In this document: positions 13,820-21,011 of the stretch, piece by piece
Numbering within the stretch: the first letter of the stretch is position 1
Layout: each line of letters opens with the position of its first letter
DNA from: a virus
IMG/VR virus record: IMGVR_UViG_3300045454_000042
Location: 1 to 26,350 of that record
Length of the DNA stretch: 26,350 bases
Direction: 5' to 3' (one strand)
Position numbers and translations under genes: made by a program
The notes under the pieces: generated by a model
The model's database searches: none
Seen by the model: the letters and a program-made list of their open reading frames with translations, nothing else
What the model was told of the DNA's origin: nothing

Positions 13820-15143
13820 CCCGGGCTCGGCGCCGCTGTTTCGGCCTGCGTCGGCGGGCACGCCGCAGGAGTTTGCGCGCGCCTGGCGCCTGCCGCCCGA
13901 GGAGGCCTTGCGCTACATGGCTGCGCGCGACCGCGTGCGCGTCAGCTACGACTGGCGCGAGCTCTGGCACGACGAGCACGCGCGCGCCTTCACCGTCAGC
14001 CGCCTGGCGCGCGCCGACCTGCTGCAGGGCCTGCGCGACGGTCTGCAGGCCAGCGTCGCCGGTGACCTGAGCCGGCGCGACTGGACGCGCAGCGCGCGCG
14101 AGCTGCTCAGCCAGGCCGGCTGGTGGGGCGAGCGCCAGGTCACCACGCCCGACGGGCGCGTGGTGACCACCACCTTCGACCCGCACCGCCTGCGCCTGAT
14201 CTACGACGTCAACACCCGCATGGCCTACGCCGCCGGGCGCTGGGAGCGCATCCAGGCGGCCAAGGCCACGCACCCCTATCTGCGCTACGTCACCCGCGCC
14301 GACGAGCGCGTGCGCGAGAGCCATCGCCCCTGGCACGGCGTGAGCCTGCCGGTGGACGACCCGTGGTGGCGCACGCACTACCCGCCCAATGGGTGGCGGT
14401 GCCGCTGCCGCGCCGTCCCGATGCGCCGCAGCGAGTACGACCGGCGCGACGACCTGGTCAAGCGCGCGCCCGAAGACGAGATGGTGCCCTGGGTCGACAC
14501 CCGCAGCGGCATCGTGCACCAGGTGCCCAGCGCGGTGGACCCGGGCTTTGCGTACAACGTGGGCGAGGCCGCGGCGCGCTGGCAAGGCCTGATCGACGCC
14601 GGCCGGCAGAAGGTATCCGGCTACGCCGCCGACATCGGCGCGGCCAACGCCGATGCCCTGGGCGGCCTGGCCGCGCGCGACTGGGCGCAGTGGCTGCCGG
14701 CAGCGCAGGCGCAGCGCGCCGGCCGGCGCCCGGGCTGGCTGGGCGTGGTCGCACCCGATGACCTGGCGCACCTGAATGCTGCGGGCATCGTGCCGCTCAC
14801 AGCCGAGGTGATGGTGCGCCCGGGGCTGGTGGCCGGGCCGAAGGCGCGCCGGCACGAGGACCGCGGCGACGCCCTCACCGCGGCCGACTGGCAGGGCCTG
14901 CCGCAGGCCTGGGCGCGCGGCGCGCAGGCGCTGCTGCTCGACGTGCGCACGGGCAAGCTGCTGTGGGTCTTGCGTGCCCAGGCCGGTCGGCCGGCGCAGC
15001 TCGCGATGGAGATCGACTTCGTGCTGCGGCGGCCCAAGCGCACGACCAATGCGGTGAAGTCGGCCTATCGCGTGGACAGCGCGGATCTGCGCGGGCGCAT
15101 CGCAGGCGGCCAGGTGCGCGTGCTGTGGGGCAGTGTCGAGTGA
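13797..15143 (+). CDS. MuF-type minor head protein (gp30) with probable C-terminal nuclease domain
   Basis: A 448-residue protein. The N-terminal part (about 1-210) is the phage head morphogenesis domain: FDPHRLRLIYDVNTRMAYAA, YLRYVTRADERVRESHRPWH, and the signature PPNGWRCRCRA with paired cysteines at the end of the MuF core. The C-terminal 90 residues (LTAADWQGLPQAWARGAQAL, then LLDVRTGKLLWVL, then AMEIDFVLRR, then TTNAVKSAYRVDSADLRGRI) resemble the phage-associated Barnase/EndoU/ColicinE5/RelE-like nuclease domains (PBECR2) often fused to MuF. Such domains are proposed to be injected with DNA; catalytic activity is inferred only. It binds the portal inside the head. Confidence 0.82.
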   Translation: MPVRIDADPGSAPLFRPASAGTPQEFARAWRLPPEEALRYMAARDRVRVSYDWRELWHDEHARAFTVSRLARADLLQGLRDGLQASVAGDLSRRDWTRSARELLSQAGWWGERQVTTPDGRVVTTTFDPHRLRLIYDVNTRMAYAAGRWERIQAAKATHPYLRYVTRADERVRESHRPWHGVSLPVDDPWWRTHYPPNGWRCRCRAVPMRRSEYDRRDDLVKRAPEDEMVPWVDTRSGIVHQVPSAVDPGFAYNVGEAAARWQGLIDAGRQKVSGYAADIGAANADALGGLAARDWAQWLPAAQAQRAGRRPGWLGVVAPDDLAHLNAAGIVPLTAEVMVRPGLVAGPKARRHEDRGDALTAADWQGLPQAWARGAQALLLDVRTGKLLWVLRAQAGRPAQLAMEIDFVLRRPKRTTNAVKSAYRVDSADLRGRIAGGQVRVLWGSVE

Positions 15144-15250
15144 CGGAGGGCCGGACGTCCCCTCATCGAGCCGCTGGCGGCAGCCTGCGCCACTGCGTGG
15201 ACTCCGAATTGCCACGCCTCGCCACCCGACACGTGCGAGCATAGCGCACC

Positions 15251-15700
15251 ATGCTCGAAATCACCGTCGACGACCGCGCCCTGCTCGCCGCGCTGCAGCG
15301 GCTGCAGCAGCGCATGGGCAACCTGCGCCCCGTCATGCGCGGCATCGCCACCGAGCTGGAGGCGCGCGTGGAGCAGCGTTTCGAGCTGGAGGTCGATCCC
15401 AACGGCCGGCGCTGGAAGGAGCTCCACCCCGAGACGATCAAGCGCAAGAAGCGCAAGACCGCCATCCTGTACGACAGCGGCGACATGCAGGGTAGCCTGA
15501 CGTCGGCGGCCGGCCCGACCTGGGCGCAGGTCGGCTTCGGGCAGCCCTACGCCGCCTACCATGAGTGGGGCACCCGCCACATGCCGCGGCGCGGCCTGCT
15601 GCTGGGCAACGTCAACGCCGGCACCCTCGGCGCGGGCGACCGCGATGCGGTGCTCGAGCTGCTGAGCGAGTTCCTGGAGGACCAGATCGGCGGGCTTTGA
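15251..15700 (+). CDS. gpG-like virion morphogenesis protein
   Basis: A 149-residue protein of the Mu gpG/virion morphogenesis family. The N-terminus DDRALLAALQRLQQRMGNLR precedes RGIATELEARVEQRFELEVD, then PNGRRWKELHPETIKRKKRK, then ILYDSGDMQGSLTSAAG and the diagnostic YAAYHEWGTRHMPRRGLLLG. A helical tail (DAVLELLSEFLEDQIGG) ends it. In Mu gpG works at the head-tail interface during assembly. A 107-bp gap precedes it. GCGAGCATAGCGCACC directly precedes the ATG without a good ribosome-binding site. No gene follows for 326 bp. Confidence 0.82.
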   Translation: MLEITVDDRALLAALQRLQQRMGNLRPVMRGIATELEARVEQRFELEVDPNGRRWKELHPETIKRKKRKTAILYDSGDMQGSLTSAAGPTWAQVGFGQPYAAYHEWGTRHMPRRGLLLGNVNAGTLGAGDRDAVLELLSEFLEDQIGGL

Positions 15701-16026
15701 GGGGCTCGGCAGGCCCCGGTCTGGCCATTTGTAACAACCGAGCCCTTAAAACGCCCCAGGAGCGCGCGAAGGCCCGAGCAGGTAGGGTGAGCCCACCCCC
15801 CAAAAAGTGAACCAAAGTGAACCGGTAAAAATGGCCTTCCCGGGGCATTGCCGGGGCCGGGGGCGGTCCGCGCGGGCGGATCCGGGGCGAACCGGGGCGG
15901 TTTGGGCCGCTGCGGCCTGCCCGGCCGGGCTGGCAGGGCAGGCAGACTGGCCGCCGGCGCCCGCAGCCAGCCCGGCGGTCAATCAGTGACGCGCATTAGC
16001 TGACCAGGCGGCAGCGCGCCGGCACG
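15701..16026. other. Non-coding gap between gpG and protease blocks
   Basis: There is no supportable gene in about 326 bp. It holds a hairpin just after the gpG stop (GGGGCT-CGGCA-GGCCCC, 15701-15717) and an A/T-richer patch with TTGTAACAACCGAGCCCTTA (15729 on) and CCCTTAAAACG. Then come two tandem AAAGTGAACC units (15804-15823) followed by GGTAAAAATGG, and a G/C-only tract with several short CCGGGG dyads (15837-15960). The late promoter element starts at 15993. The layout of terminator, A/T patch and promoter suggests a boundary between transcription units. Confidence 0.55.
15804..15823 (+). repeat. Tandem 10-bp repeat AAAGTGAACC x2
   Basis: Two perfect adjacent copies in an A-rich patch of the otherwise G/C-rich gap. 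This is the third place in the window where a regulatory-looking motif repeats with 10-bp spacing. A protein-binding site is possible; the binder is unknown. Confidence 0.6.
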
Positions 16027-16041
16027 ATGCCGGCCATGCCA
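15993..16041 (+). promoter_or_regulatory. Late promoter element, copy 2 (protease/capsid operon)
   Basis: GCATTAGCTGACCAGGCGGC is followed by AGC, then GGCACGATGC (16021-16030) and CCATGCC. It matches copy 1 at 8261 in the GCATTAGCTG box, the GCTG...CAGC dyad (one base wider here), the spacing to GGCACGATGC (28 against 29 bp) and the two ATG codons 9 bp apart. It precedes the first gene of the capsid block after a long gap. Confidence 0.55.
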
Positions 16042-17184
16042 GTAGCTGCCGCCCCTGCCGCCGCGCCCGCTGCCCCTGCAGCGGGCGCCTGCCGCAGTGC
16101 CGGCACGCTCTGGCTGGTGCCCGACACCCGCGCCGCGCAGGCCGACGACGCTAGCGCCGCGCTGACCCAGTGGGTGCACCTGCTGCCCGCAGGCACCGTC
16201 ACCGGGCGCGACGGGCGCGGCCCCTACACCGTGGACGCCGAGGCGGTGCAGGCCGTGCTGGCCGCCTACGCCGCGCACGGCGGCCACCTGCCGGTGGACT
16301 ACGAGCACCAGAGCCTGGGCGCCTCGCAGCGCAGCGGCCCGGTGCCCGCCGCCGGCTGGATCGAGGCGCTCGAAGCCCGCGCCGACGGCGTCTGGGGGCT
16401 GGTGCGCTGGACCGAGCGCGCCGCCGAGCTGCTCAGCCGCCGCGAGTACCGCTACCTCTCGCCGGTCTTCAGCTACCTGGTCGAGAGCGGGCGCGTGATC
16501 GCGCTCGAAGGCGCCGCGCTCACGCACACGCCCAACCTGGCCGAGCTGCAGGCCGCAGCCAGCCGCCAGCCCACCCCCACGGCCACCCCCACCAGGACCA
16601 CCACGATGCCCCCTGCCGCAGACCAGACCCAGCCCGCCGCCGACGCCGCCGGCACCGCCGCCGCCAGCGAAGACGCCAAGCGCCTGAGCACCCGCGAGGA
16701 GCTGCTCGCGCACATCGCCCAGCTCAACGCCCGCCTGGCCACGGCCGAGGCCACCGCCCAGGCTGCCCAGGCCACGCTGGCTGCCAAGCCCCCCGCCCAG
16801 CCCGACCCCGCGCAGTGGGTGCCGCGCGCCGAGCACCAGGCCGTGGTCGCCGCGCACGCCGAGCTGCAGCGCAAGGCAGCCGCGGCCGAGGCCGAGGCCG
16901 CCGTGACCGCCGCGCAGGCCGCCGGCCGCCTCACCCCGGCCATGCTCGACTGGGCGCGCGCCTACGCCGCCAAGGACCCGGCCGGCTTTGCCGCCTGGGC
17001 CAAGGCTGCCCCCGCCGTGGCCCCGGCTGGCACCACGGCGCAGGGCGGCGGCGCCAGCGGCGACGCGCTCGACCCGGTGGCCGTGGCCAGCGCCGCGCAG
17101 GCCTGGCAGACCGAGCGCGAGCGCGCCGGCGTGCGCGTCTCCATCGCCGACGCCGTAGCGCACGTGCTGAGCCGCCGCGCCTGA
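16027..17184 (+). CDS. Prohead protease (Mu gpI-like) with fused scaffold
   Basis: A 385-residue protein. After an Ala/Pro N-terminus the protease domain (about 22-185) shows LWLVPDTRAAQADDASAALT, YTVDAEAVQAVLAAYAAHGG, LPVDYEHQSLGASQRSGPVP, AAGWIEALEARADGVWGLVR and YRYLSPVFSYLVESGRVIAL. These are the usual Mu-like I protein blocks; the DYEH and SPVF segments hold likely catalytic His and Ser. A linker rich in Thr/Pro leads to a coiled-coil scaffold region (about 194-385). It matures the prohead by cleaving scaffold and coat. No clear ribosome-binding site precedes 16027; ATG 16036 is an alternative. Both lie in the late promoter element. Confidence 0.85.
   Translation: MPAMPVAAAPAAAPAAPAAGACRSAGTLWLVPDTRAAQADDASAALTQWVHLLPAGTVTGRDGRGPYTVDAEAVQAVLAAYAAHGGHLPVDYEHQSLGASQRSGPVPAAGWIEALEARADGVWGLVRWTERAAELLSRREYRYLSPVFSYLVESGRVIALEGAALTHTPNLAELQAAASRQPTPTATPTRTTTMPPAADQTQPAADAAGTAAASEDAKRLSTREELLAHIAQLNARLATAEATAQAAQATLAAKPPAQPDPAQWVPRAEHQAVVAAHAELQRKAAAAEAEAAVTAAQAAGRLTPAMLDWARAYAAKDPAGFAAWAKAAPAVAPAGTTAQGGGASGDALDPVAVASAAQAWQTERERAGVRVSIADAVAHVLSRRA
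16606..17184 (+). CDS. Predicted internal-start scaffold protein (Mu gpZ-like)
   Basis: In Mu-type phages the scaffold is also made from an in-frame internal start inside the protease gene. Here ATG 16606 follows the Thr-rich linker and has AGGA about 9 nt upstream. The 192-residue product is nearly all helix: Ala/Glu/Gln-rich with heptads (LAHIAQLNARLATAEATAQA) and a C-terminal segment (VRVSIADAVAHVLSRR). It would co-assemble with the coat and be degraded by the protease. The start is inferred from family behaviour and the upstream AGGA. Confidence 0.55.
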   Translation: MPPAADQTQPAADAAGTAAASEDAKRLSTREELLAHIAQLNARLATAEATAQAAQATLAAKPPAQPDPAQWVPRAEHQAVVAAHAELQRKAAAAEAEAAVTAAQAAGRLTPAMLDWARAYAAKDPAGFAAWAKAAPAVAPAGTTAQGGGASGDALDPVAVASAAQAWQTERERAGVRVSIADAVAHVLSRRA

Positions 17185-17215
17185 GCCCCCACCGACCACC
17201 CCCAGGAGCCCCCCA

Positions 17216-17575
17216 ATGAGCAACGTCCTGCTGGCCAAGAGCTACCTCGCCGGCGCGGCCATCGACCCCAGCCGCATCGTCGTGCTCACCGCCGCCGACA
17301 CCGTCGGCCTGGCCACCACCGCCACCGCCGCCTCCATCGGCATCACCGACGAGATCACCGTGGCCAGCGGCCAGCGCGTGGACGTCATCGTCGCCGGCAT
17401 CGCCTGGGTCACCGCCGGCGCCGCCGTGACCCTGGGCGCGCCGCTGACGGCCGACGCCCAAGGCCGCGCCGTGGCCGCCGCCGCGGTGGGCGACCGCATC
17501 GTCGGCTTCGCCCTCGAGGCCGCAGCGGCCGCGGGCGACCGCATCCGCTGCATCGTCGCCCAGGGCGTGCGCTGA
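17216..17575 (+). CDS. Capsid decoration/cement protein (DUF2190-like)
   Basis: A 119-residue protein. MSNVLLAKSYLAGAAIDPSR, then VVLTAADTVGLATTATAASI, then GITDEITVASGQRVDVIVAG, then AAVTLGAPLTADAQGRAV ends with IVGFALEAAAAAGDRIRCIV. This short beta-rich, Gly/Ala/Thr pattern is typical of DUF2190 capsid cement proteins that trimerise on HK97-fold heads. It sits between protease/scaffold and major capsid, as expected for a decoration protein. The ribosome-binding site is in CAGGAGCCCCCCAATG. Confidence 0.8.
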   Translation: MSNVLLAKSYLAGAAIDPSRIVVLTAADTVGLATTATAASIGITDEITVASGQRVDVIVAGIAWVTAGAAVTLGAPLTADAQGRAVAAAAVGDRIVGFALEAAAAAGDRIRCIVAQGVR

Positions 17576-17604
17576 CCTGACCCCCACCCACCGGAGCCCG
17601 CACG

Positions 17605-18549
17605 ATGAGCACCGCTTTCCCGATCAACCCCGAGCTGACCGCCATCGCGATCGGCTACCGCAACCGCGACGTCGACCTCATCGCCGACCGCGTGCTGCCG
17701 CGCGTGCCCACCGCGCTGCGCTTTGCGTACACGCAGTACCACCTGGCCGATGCCTTCACCGTGCCCAGCACGCTGGTGGGCCGGCGCAGCGAGCCGACCA
17801 TGGTCGAGTTCGGCGGCACGCTGGTCAACGCCGAGTGCGTGGACTTCGGCCTGGACGACCTGGTGCCCAACCACGAGATCGAGGCCTACGAGGCCATGGG
17901 CGCCGGCCCCGCGCAGAGCCCGCTGGCGCGCTCGACGCAGCTCCTGGCCGGCCTGGTCATGCTCGACCGCGAGATCCGCGTGCGGGACCTGGTCTTCAAC
18001 GCCGCGAGCTACGCCGCCGGGCACAGCGTGACGCTGTCGGGCACCAGCCAGTGGAGCGACTTTGCCAACAGCAACCCGCTCGACGCCATCCTGCTCGCGC
18101 TCGACATCCCCCTGGTGCGCCCCAACACCATCGTGCTGGGTCAGCGCACCTGGACGCGCATGCGCCAGCACCCGCGCCTGATCCAGGCGGCCAACGCCAG
18201 CGCGCAGACGGGCGGCGCCATCACCCGCGCCCAGCTCGCCGAGCTGATCGAGGTGCCCAACGTCATCGTCGGCAGTGGCTGGCTCAACACCGCCAGGCGC
18301 GGCCAGACGCCCAACATCGTGCGCGTCTGGGGCAACCACTGCGCGCTGCTCTACGTCAGCGAGGACGCCGCGGCGACCAACCAGCCGAGCTTCGGATTCA
18401 CGGCGCAGTTCGGCAGCCGCATCGCCGGCGAGCTGGACTCGCCGGTGACGGGCCTGCGCGGCGGCGTGCGCCTGCGCGTGGGCGAGAGCGTGCGCGAGGT
18501 CATCAGCGCGCCGGGGGCGGGGTACTACTTCGCCAACGCCGTCGCCTGA
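17605..18549 (+). CDS. Major capsid protein
   Basis: A 314-residue protein placed directly after protease, scaffold and cement genes. Landmarks are NPELTAIAIGYRNRDVDLIA, then DRVLPRVPTA near the N-terminus, TLVNAECVDFGLDDLVPNHE, a long spine-like helix (LARSTQLLAGLVMLDREIRV), NPLDAILLALDIPLVRPNTI, VLGQRTWTRMRQHPRLIQ, and a C-terminal beta region (RLRVGESVREVISAPGAGYY). The order fits an HK97-fold coat without a long delta domain, as in B3/D3112-like and related transposable siphophages. Preceded by CCGGAGCCC. The peptide should be the most abundant virion protein. Confidence 0.82.
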   Translation: MSTAFPINPELTAIAIGYRNRDVDLIADRVLPRVPTALRFAYTQYHLADAFTVPSTLVGRRSEPTMVEFGGTLVNAECVDFGLDDLVPNHEIEAYEAMGAGPAQSPLARSTQLLAGLVMLDREIRVRDLVFNAASYAAGHSVTLSGTSQWSDFANSNPLDAILLALDIPLVRPNTIVLGQRTWTRMRQHPRLIQAANASAQTGGAITRAQLAELIEVPNVIVGSGWLNTARRGQTPNIVRVWGNHCALLYVSEDAAATNQPSFGFTAQFGSRIAGELDSPVTGLRGGVRLRVGESVREVISAPGAGYYFANAVA

Positions 18550-18562
18550 TCGGGAGCCACCC

Positions 18563-18769
18563 ATGCCCAAGACCGCCACCCCCACCGAGGCCGCGCCGCC
18601 CCCGGCCCCGGCGCTGTCCACCTGGCGCGCGCTCGGCCCCATCGACCACGACGGTGCCCGCTACGAGGCCGGCGACAGCCTCGAGCTGACCAGCGAGCAG
18701 GCCCAGGCCCTGCTGGCCGTGGGTGCTGTCGAGCTGCACCCCGGCGTGCCGGTGCCCACCGTCGTCTGA
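18563..18769 (+). CDS. Small head-region protein, DUF7210-like
   Basis: A 68-residue protein with an Ala/Pro/Thr-rich N-terminus. A compact beta motif follows (RALGPIDHDGARYEAGDSLE, then LTSEQAQALLAVGAVEL), the 'I-x-H-D-G-x-x-Y-x-x-G-D' type seen in many small phage proteins after the capsid gene. It starts 14 bp after the capsid stop with GGGAG upstream. A minor virion or assembly role is likely; no experimental role known to me. Confidence 0.65.
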   Translation: MPKTATPTEAAPPPAPALSTWRALGPIDHDGARYEAGDSLELTSEQAQALLAVGAVELHPGVPVPTVV

Positions 18770-18793
18770 TCCCCGCCGCCCGGCAGCCAGGCC

Positions 18794-19198
18794 ATGAGCT
18801 ACGCCACCATCGCCGACCTCGAGCAGGCCTACGGGCCGGCCGAGCTGGCGCAGCTGACCGCCGGGCAGCCGCACACCGCCACGCTGCAGCGCGCGCTCGA
18901 CGACGCCACCGCCGAGGTGCAGGCCTACCTGGCCGCGCGCTACCCGCTGCCGCTGGCGCACGTGCCGCCGCTGCTGCGCAACCTCGCCGCCGACGTGGCG
19001 CGCTACCGCCTCTGGCGGCATGCGGCCAGCGACGAGGTGCGCCAGCGCTACGAGGACGCGCGCCGCGTGCTGGAGCACATCGCTGCGGGCAAGGTCTCGC
19101 TGGGCATGCCCGCCGCGCAGGCCCCGCGCCCGAGCCTGGCGGCGGCGCGCGCCGGCAGCGCGCCGGTGTTCGCGCGCGAGCAGACCGAGGGGCACTGA
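18794..19198 (+). CDS. Mu gp36-like head completion protein (DUF1320)
   Basis: A 134-residue protein. MSYATIADLEQAYGPAELAQ, then LTAGQPHTATLQRALDDATA, then EVQAYLAARYPLPLAHVPPL and NLAADVARYRLWRHAASDEV are the usual DUF1320/gp36 blocks: an adaptor-like helical bundle that sits below the portal. A helix with a glycine turn (ARRVLEHIAAGKVSLGMPA) follows, then an Ala/Arg tail. By position it is a head-tail connector component. The stop shares bases with the next ATG (TGATG at 19196-19200). Confidence 0.82.
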   Translation: MSYATIADLEQAYGPAELAQLTAGQPHTATLQRALDDATAEVQAYLAARYPLPLAHVPPLLRNLAADVARYRLWRHAASDEVRQRYEDARRVLEHIAAGKVSLGMPAAQAPRPSLAAARAGSAPVFAREQTEGH

Positions 19199-19446
19199 TG
19201 GAGCGCGCCGCCGGCAAGCCGTGGTGCCGCAGCCGGACCGTGTGGTTCAACGCCGGCTCGGCGGCGCTGCTGCTGCTCGAGGCGGCGGCCGCGCACCTCG
19301 GCCTGCTGGCGCCGCTGATCCCGGCCGCGTACTACCCGCTGGTGGTGGCGCTGATCACGATCGGCAACGTCTGGCTGCGCGCCATCACCACGTCGCCGCT
19401 GCTGATGCGCAGCCCCGCGCCCGAGCCCACCCCTGCCGGAGACTGA
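19198..19446 (+). CDS. Small two-span membrane protein, holin-like
   Basis: An 82-residue protein with a basic N-terminus containing Trp (GKPWCRSRTVWFNAGSAALL). There are two hydrophobic segments, about 19-37 and 42-60 (LLLLEAAAAHLGLLAPLIPA and YYPLVVALITIGNVWLRAIT), and a short polar tail. Small proteins of this shape are found in phage structural operons (DUF7940-type). The lysis block has a SAR lysozyme but no obvious two-span holin, so this could be the pinholin encoded away from the lysis genes. Assignment is by topology only. Confidence 0.6.
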   Translation: MERAAGKPWCRSRTVWFNAGSAALLLLEAAAAHLGLLAPLIPAAYYPLVVALITIGNVWLRAITTSPLLMRSPAPEPTPAGD

Positions 19447-19449
19447 CCG

Positions 19450-20151
19450 ATGACGATGCACCACTTGCGCCGCGCGCTCGGCGCCGCCCTGGCTGCTGCC
19501 CTGGCTGCCACCCTGGCCACGCCCGCCCACGCCGGCGGCATGTCCGACTGGCTCGAGGCCCAGGTCCTGACGCACGCCTTTCGCACCGGCACCTGGACCA
19601 AGCCCACCACGCTGGCCGTGGCGCTTGTGCGCGCCACGCGCGGCACCTGGGCGGCCAGCACCGCCTACGCGGCCAACGACACCGCCATCCCGCCCACGCC
19701 CAACGGCCGCATCTACCGCCAGACGGCAACGACTTGCACCAGCGCGGCCAGCGCGCCCACCTTCCCCACCGCCGCCGGCGGCTCGGTGGCCGACGGCACC
19801 TGCATGTGGGTCGAGCAGACGGTGCAGCTCGAGGCCTGCACCTTCACCGAGGTGGCCAACGCCGGCGGCTACGCGCGCCCCGTGGTCAACCCGCTGGACG
19901 CCAACTGGAGCGCACCCACCGCCGGCGCCGGCGTGGGCACCGGGCAGACGGCCAACGCCGCCGCGATCAACTTTGCGACGCCCACAGCCAACTGGGCCGG
20001 CACCGTGTGGGGCTTCGTGATCATGGACAGCGCCACCTGGGGCGCCGGCAACTGCCTGTTCTATGCCGCGCTCACCTTGCCCAAGATCGTCAACCAGGGC
20101 GACACGGTGAGCTTTGCCGCCGGCGCGCTGACGGTGCAGGTCGACGACTGA
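19450..20151 (+). CDS. Phage fibre-like structural protein with N-terminal signal peptide
   Basis: A 233-residue protein. The core matches a common phage structural type: GGMSDWLEAQVLTHAFRTGT, WTKPTTLAVALVRAT, then FTEVANAGGYARPVVNPLDA, NWSAPTAGAGVG, and DSATWGAGNCLFYAALTLPK. Two oddities. First, residues 1-28 (MTMHHLRRALGAALAA... ending ATPAHA) are a textbook Sec signal peptide with AHA cleavage, ahead of the usual MSDWLEA start. Second, residues about 70-125 (WAASTAYAANDTAIPPTPNG, RIYRQTATTCTSAASAPTFP, ... MWVEQTVQ) are a separate WAASTAYAANDTAIPP-type module inserted in the fibre core. GGAG precedes ATG 19450; there is no ribosome-binding site before the internal ATG at 19540. Confidence 0.65.
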   Translation: MTMHHLRRALGAALAAALAATLATPAHAGGMSDWLEAQVLTHAFRTGTWTKPTTLAVALVRATRGTWAASTAYAANDTAIPPTPNGRIYRQTATTCTSAASAPTFPTAAGGSVADGTCMWVEQTVQLEACTFTEVANAGGYARPVVNPLDANWSAPTAGAGVGTGQTANAAAINFATPTANWAGTVWGFVIMDSATWGAGNCLFYAALTLPKIVNQGDTVSFAAGALTVQVDD

Positions 20152-20163
20152 GCGGGGGCGGCC

Positions 20164-20613
20164 ATGTCCCTGACCCCCGACGCCATCCGCGCGGCCATCC
20201 AGGCCGATCCGGCGCTGCTTGCCAGCGCACGATCGCCGCAGCCCGATACCGTCGAGATCGCGCGCTGGCTCAGCGCCGGCCGCACGCGTATCGGCAAGGT
20301 CAGCCGCGGGTGGTTTGCGTTGTGGGCTGCAGAGACCGGCGCCCGGGCCGCCCTCGAAGATGCCTCGCAGGACCGCGCGCATCCGCTGCGCAGCGTCGCG
20401 CTGGCCACGCTCGACGTGCTGCGCGGCTCGGCGGACTGGATCGATTTCGGCCTGCCGCAACACCGCACGATGCTCGACGCCTGGGTGACTGCCGGCGCCG
20501 TCACTCGCGCGCAGGCCGATGCGCTGCTGGTGCTCGCCACGCACCCCGATCCGGTCGATGAGATGAGCGTGCGCCTGGCACTCTGGGCCGATGACGGGAG
20601 GTTGCTGGTATGA
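20164..20613 (+). CDS. Accessory virion-region protein, unknown function
   Basis: A 149-residue helical protein: LTPDAIRAAIQADPALLASA, then RWLSAGRTRIGKVSRGWFAL, then ALEDASQDRAHPLRSVALAT and IDFGLPQHRTMLDAWVTAGA. It ends with HPDPVDEMSVRLALWADDGR. It resembles proteins that lie next to fibre genes in lambdoid and Mu-like prophages, but a firm family name is not supported. Preceded by the fibre-like gene and coupled by ATGA (20610) to the next one. Confidence 0.58.
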   Translation: MSLTPDAIRAAIQADPALLASARSPQPDTVEIARWLSAGRTRIGKVSRGWFALWAAETGARAALEDASQDRAHPLRSVALATLDVLRGSADWIDFGLPQHRTMLDAWVTAGAVTRAQADALLVLATHPDPVDEMSVRLALWADDGRLLV

Positions 20614-21008
20614 CTACGAAGACCCAAACCGGCCACACCATCATTGCGCGCCAGTCGCTGGCCGCTGGCGCGACGATTCGCGGCACTCTTGACGTCAGCG
20701 GGGCCAACATTCACGGCGGGCACGTGACGCTGCGGATCACTACTGGCGGCACCGGGCCTAACCCCGAGGCAACGATCCGTGTCATGACCGCGCATCGTGG
20801 CGCGAGCATGCCGGCCGCCGGGCCAGAAGGTACTGGGCCGCTCGACTGGAAGGAACTGTTTAGATTCGGCAGTAGTATTGCGGCAAACATCCCGCAGCGC
20901 CGTCGCTTCACGTTCGGCCCGGAAGTGGCCTATATCCAGATCGAGGCTGTCGGGGGAGGCTTGCAGCCGGTGGATGTCGAAGCTCACGGCACGACCTTCG
21001 GGGTATAA
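20610..21008 (+). CDS. Beta-rich accessory virion protein, unknown function
   Basis: A 132-residue protein with GGGAGG before ATG 20610. TTKTQTGHTIIARQSLAAGA, then TIRGTLDVSGANIHGGHVTL, then RFTFGPEVAYIQIEAVGGGL suggests a small beta-sandwich with a Gly/Pro loop in the middle. It resembles in style (not provably in homology) the later gene at 22631, which brackets the mosaic fibre-like gene on its other side. Codon third positions begin to contain more A/T here than in neighbours, as the low-G+C cargo region starts. Confidence 0.55.
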   Translation: MTTKTQTGHTIIARQSLAAGATIRGTLDVSGANIHGGHVTLRITTGGTGPNPEATIRVMTAHRGASMPAAGPEGTGPLDWKELFRFGSSIAANIPQRRRFTFGPEVAYIQIEAVGGGLQPVDVEAHGTTFGV

Positions 21009-21011
21009 GCC

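Noticed and set aside
15746-15982. Small ORFs on both strands in the 15701-16026 gap
   Set aside because: No ribosome-binding site, composition follows the G/C tracts, and the region is better explained as a regulatory boundary.
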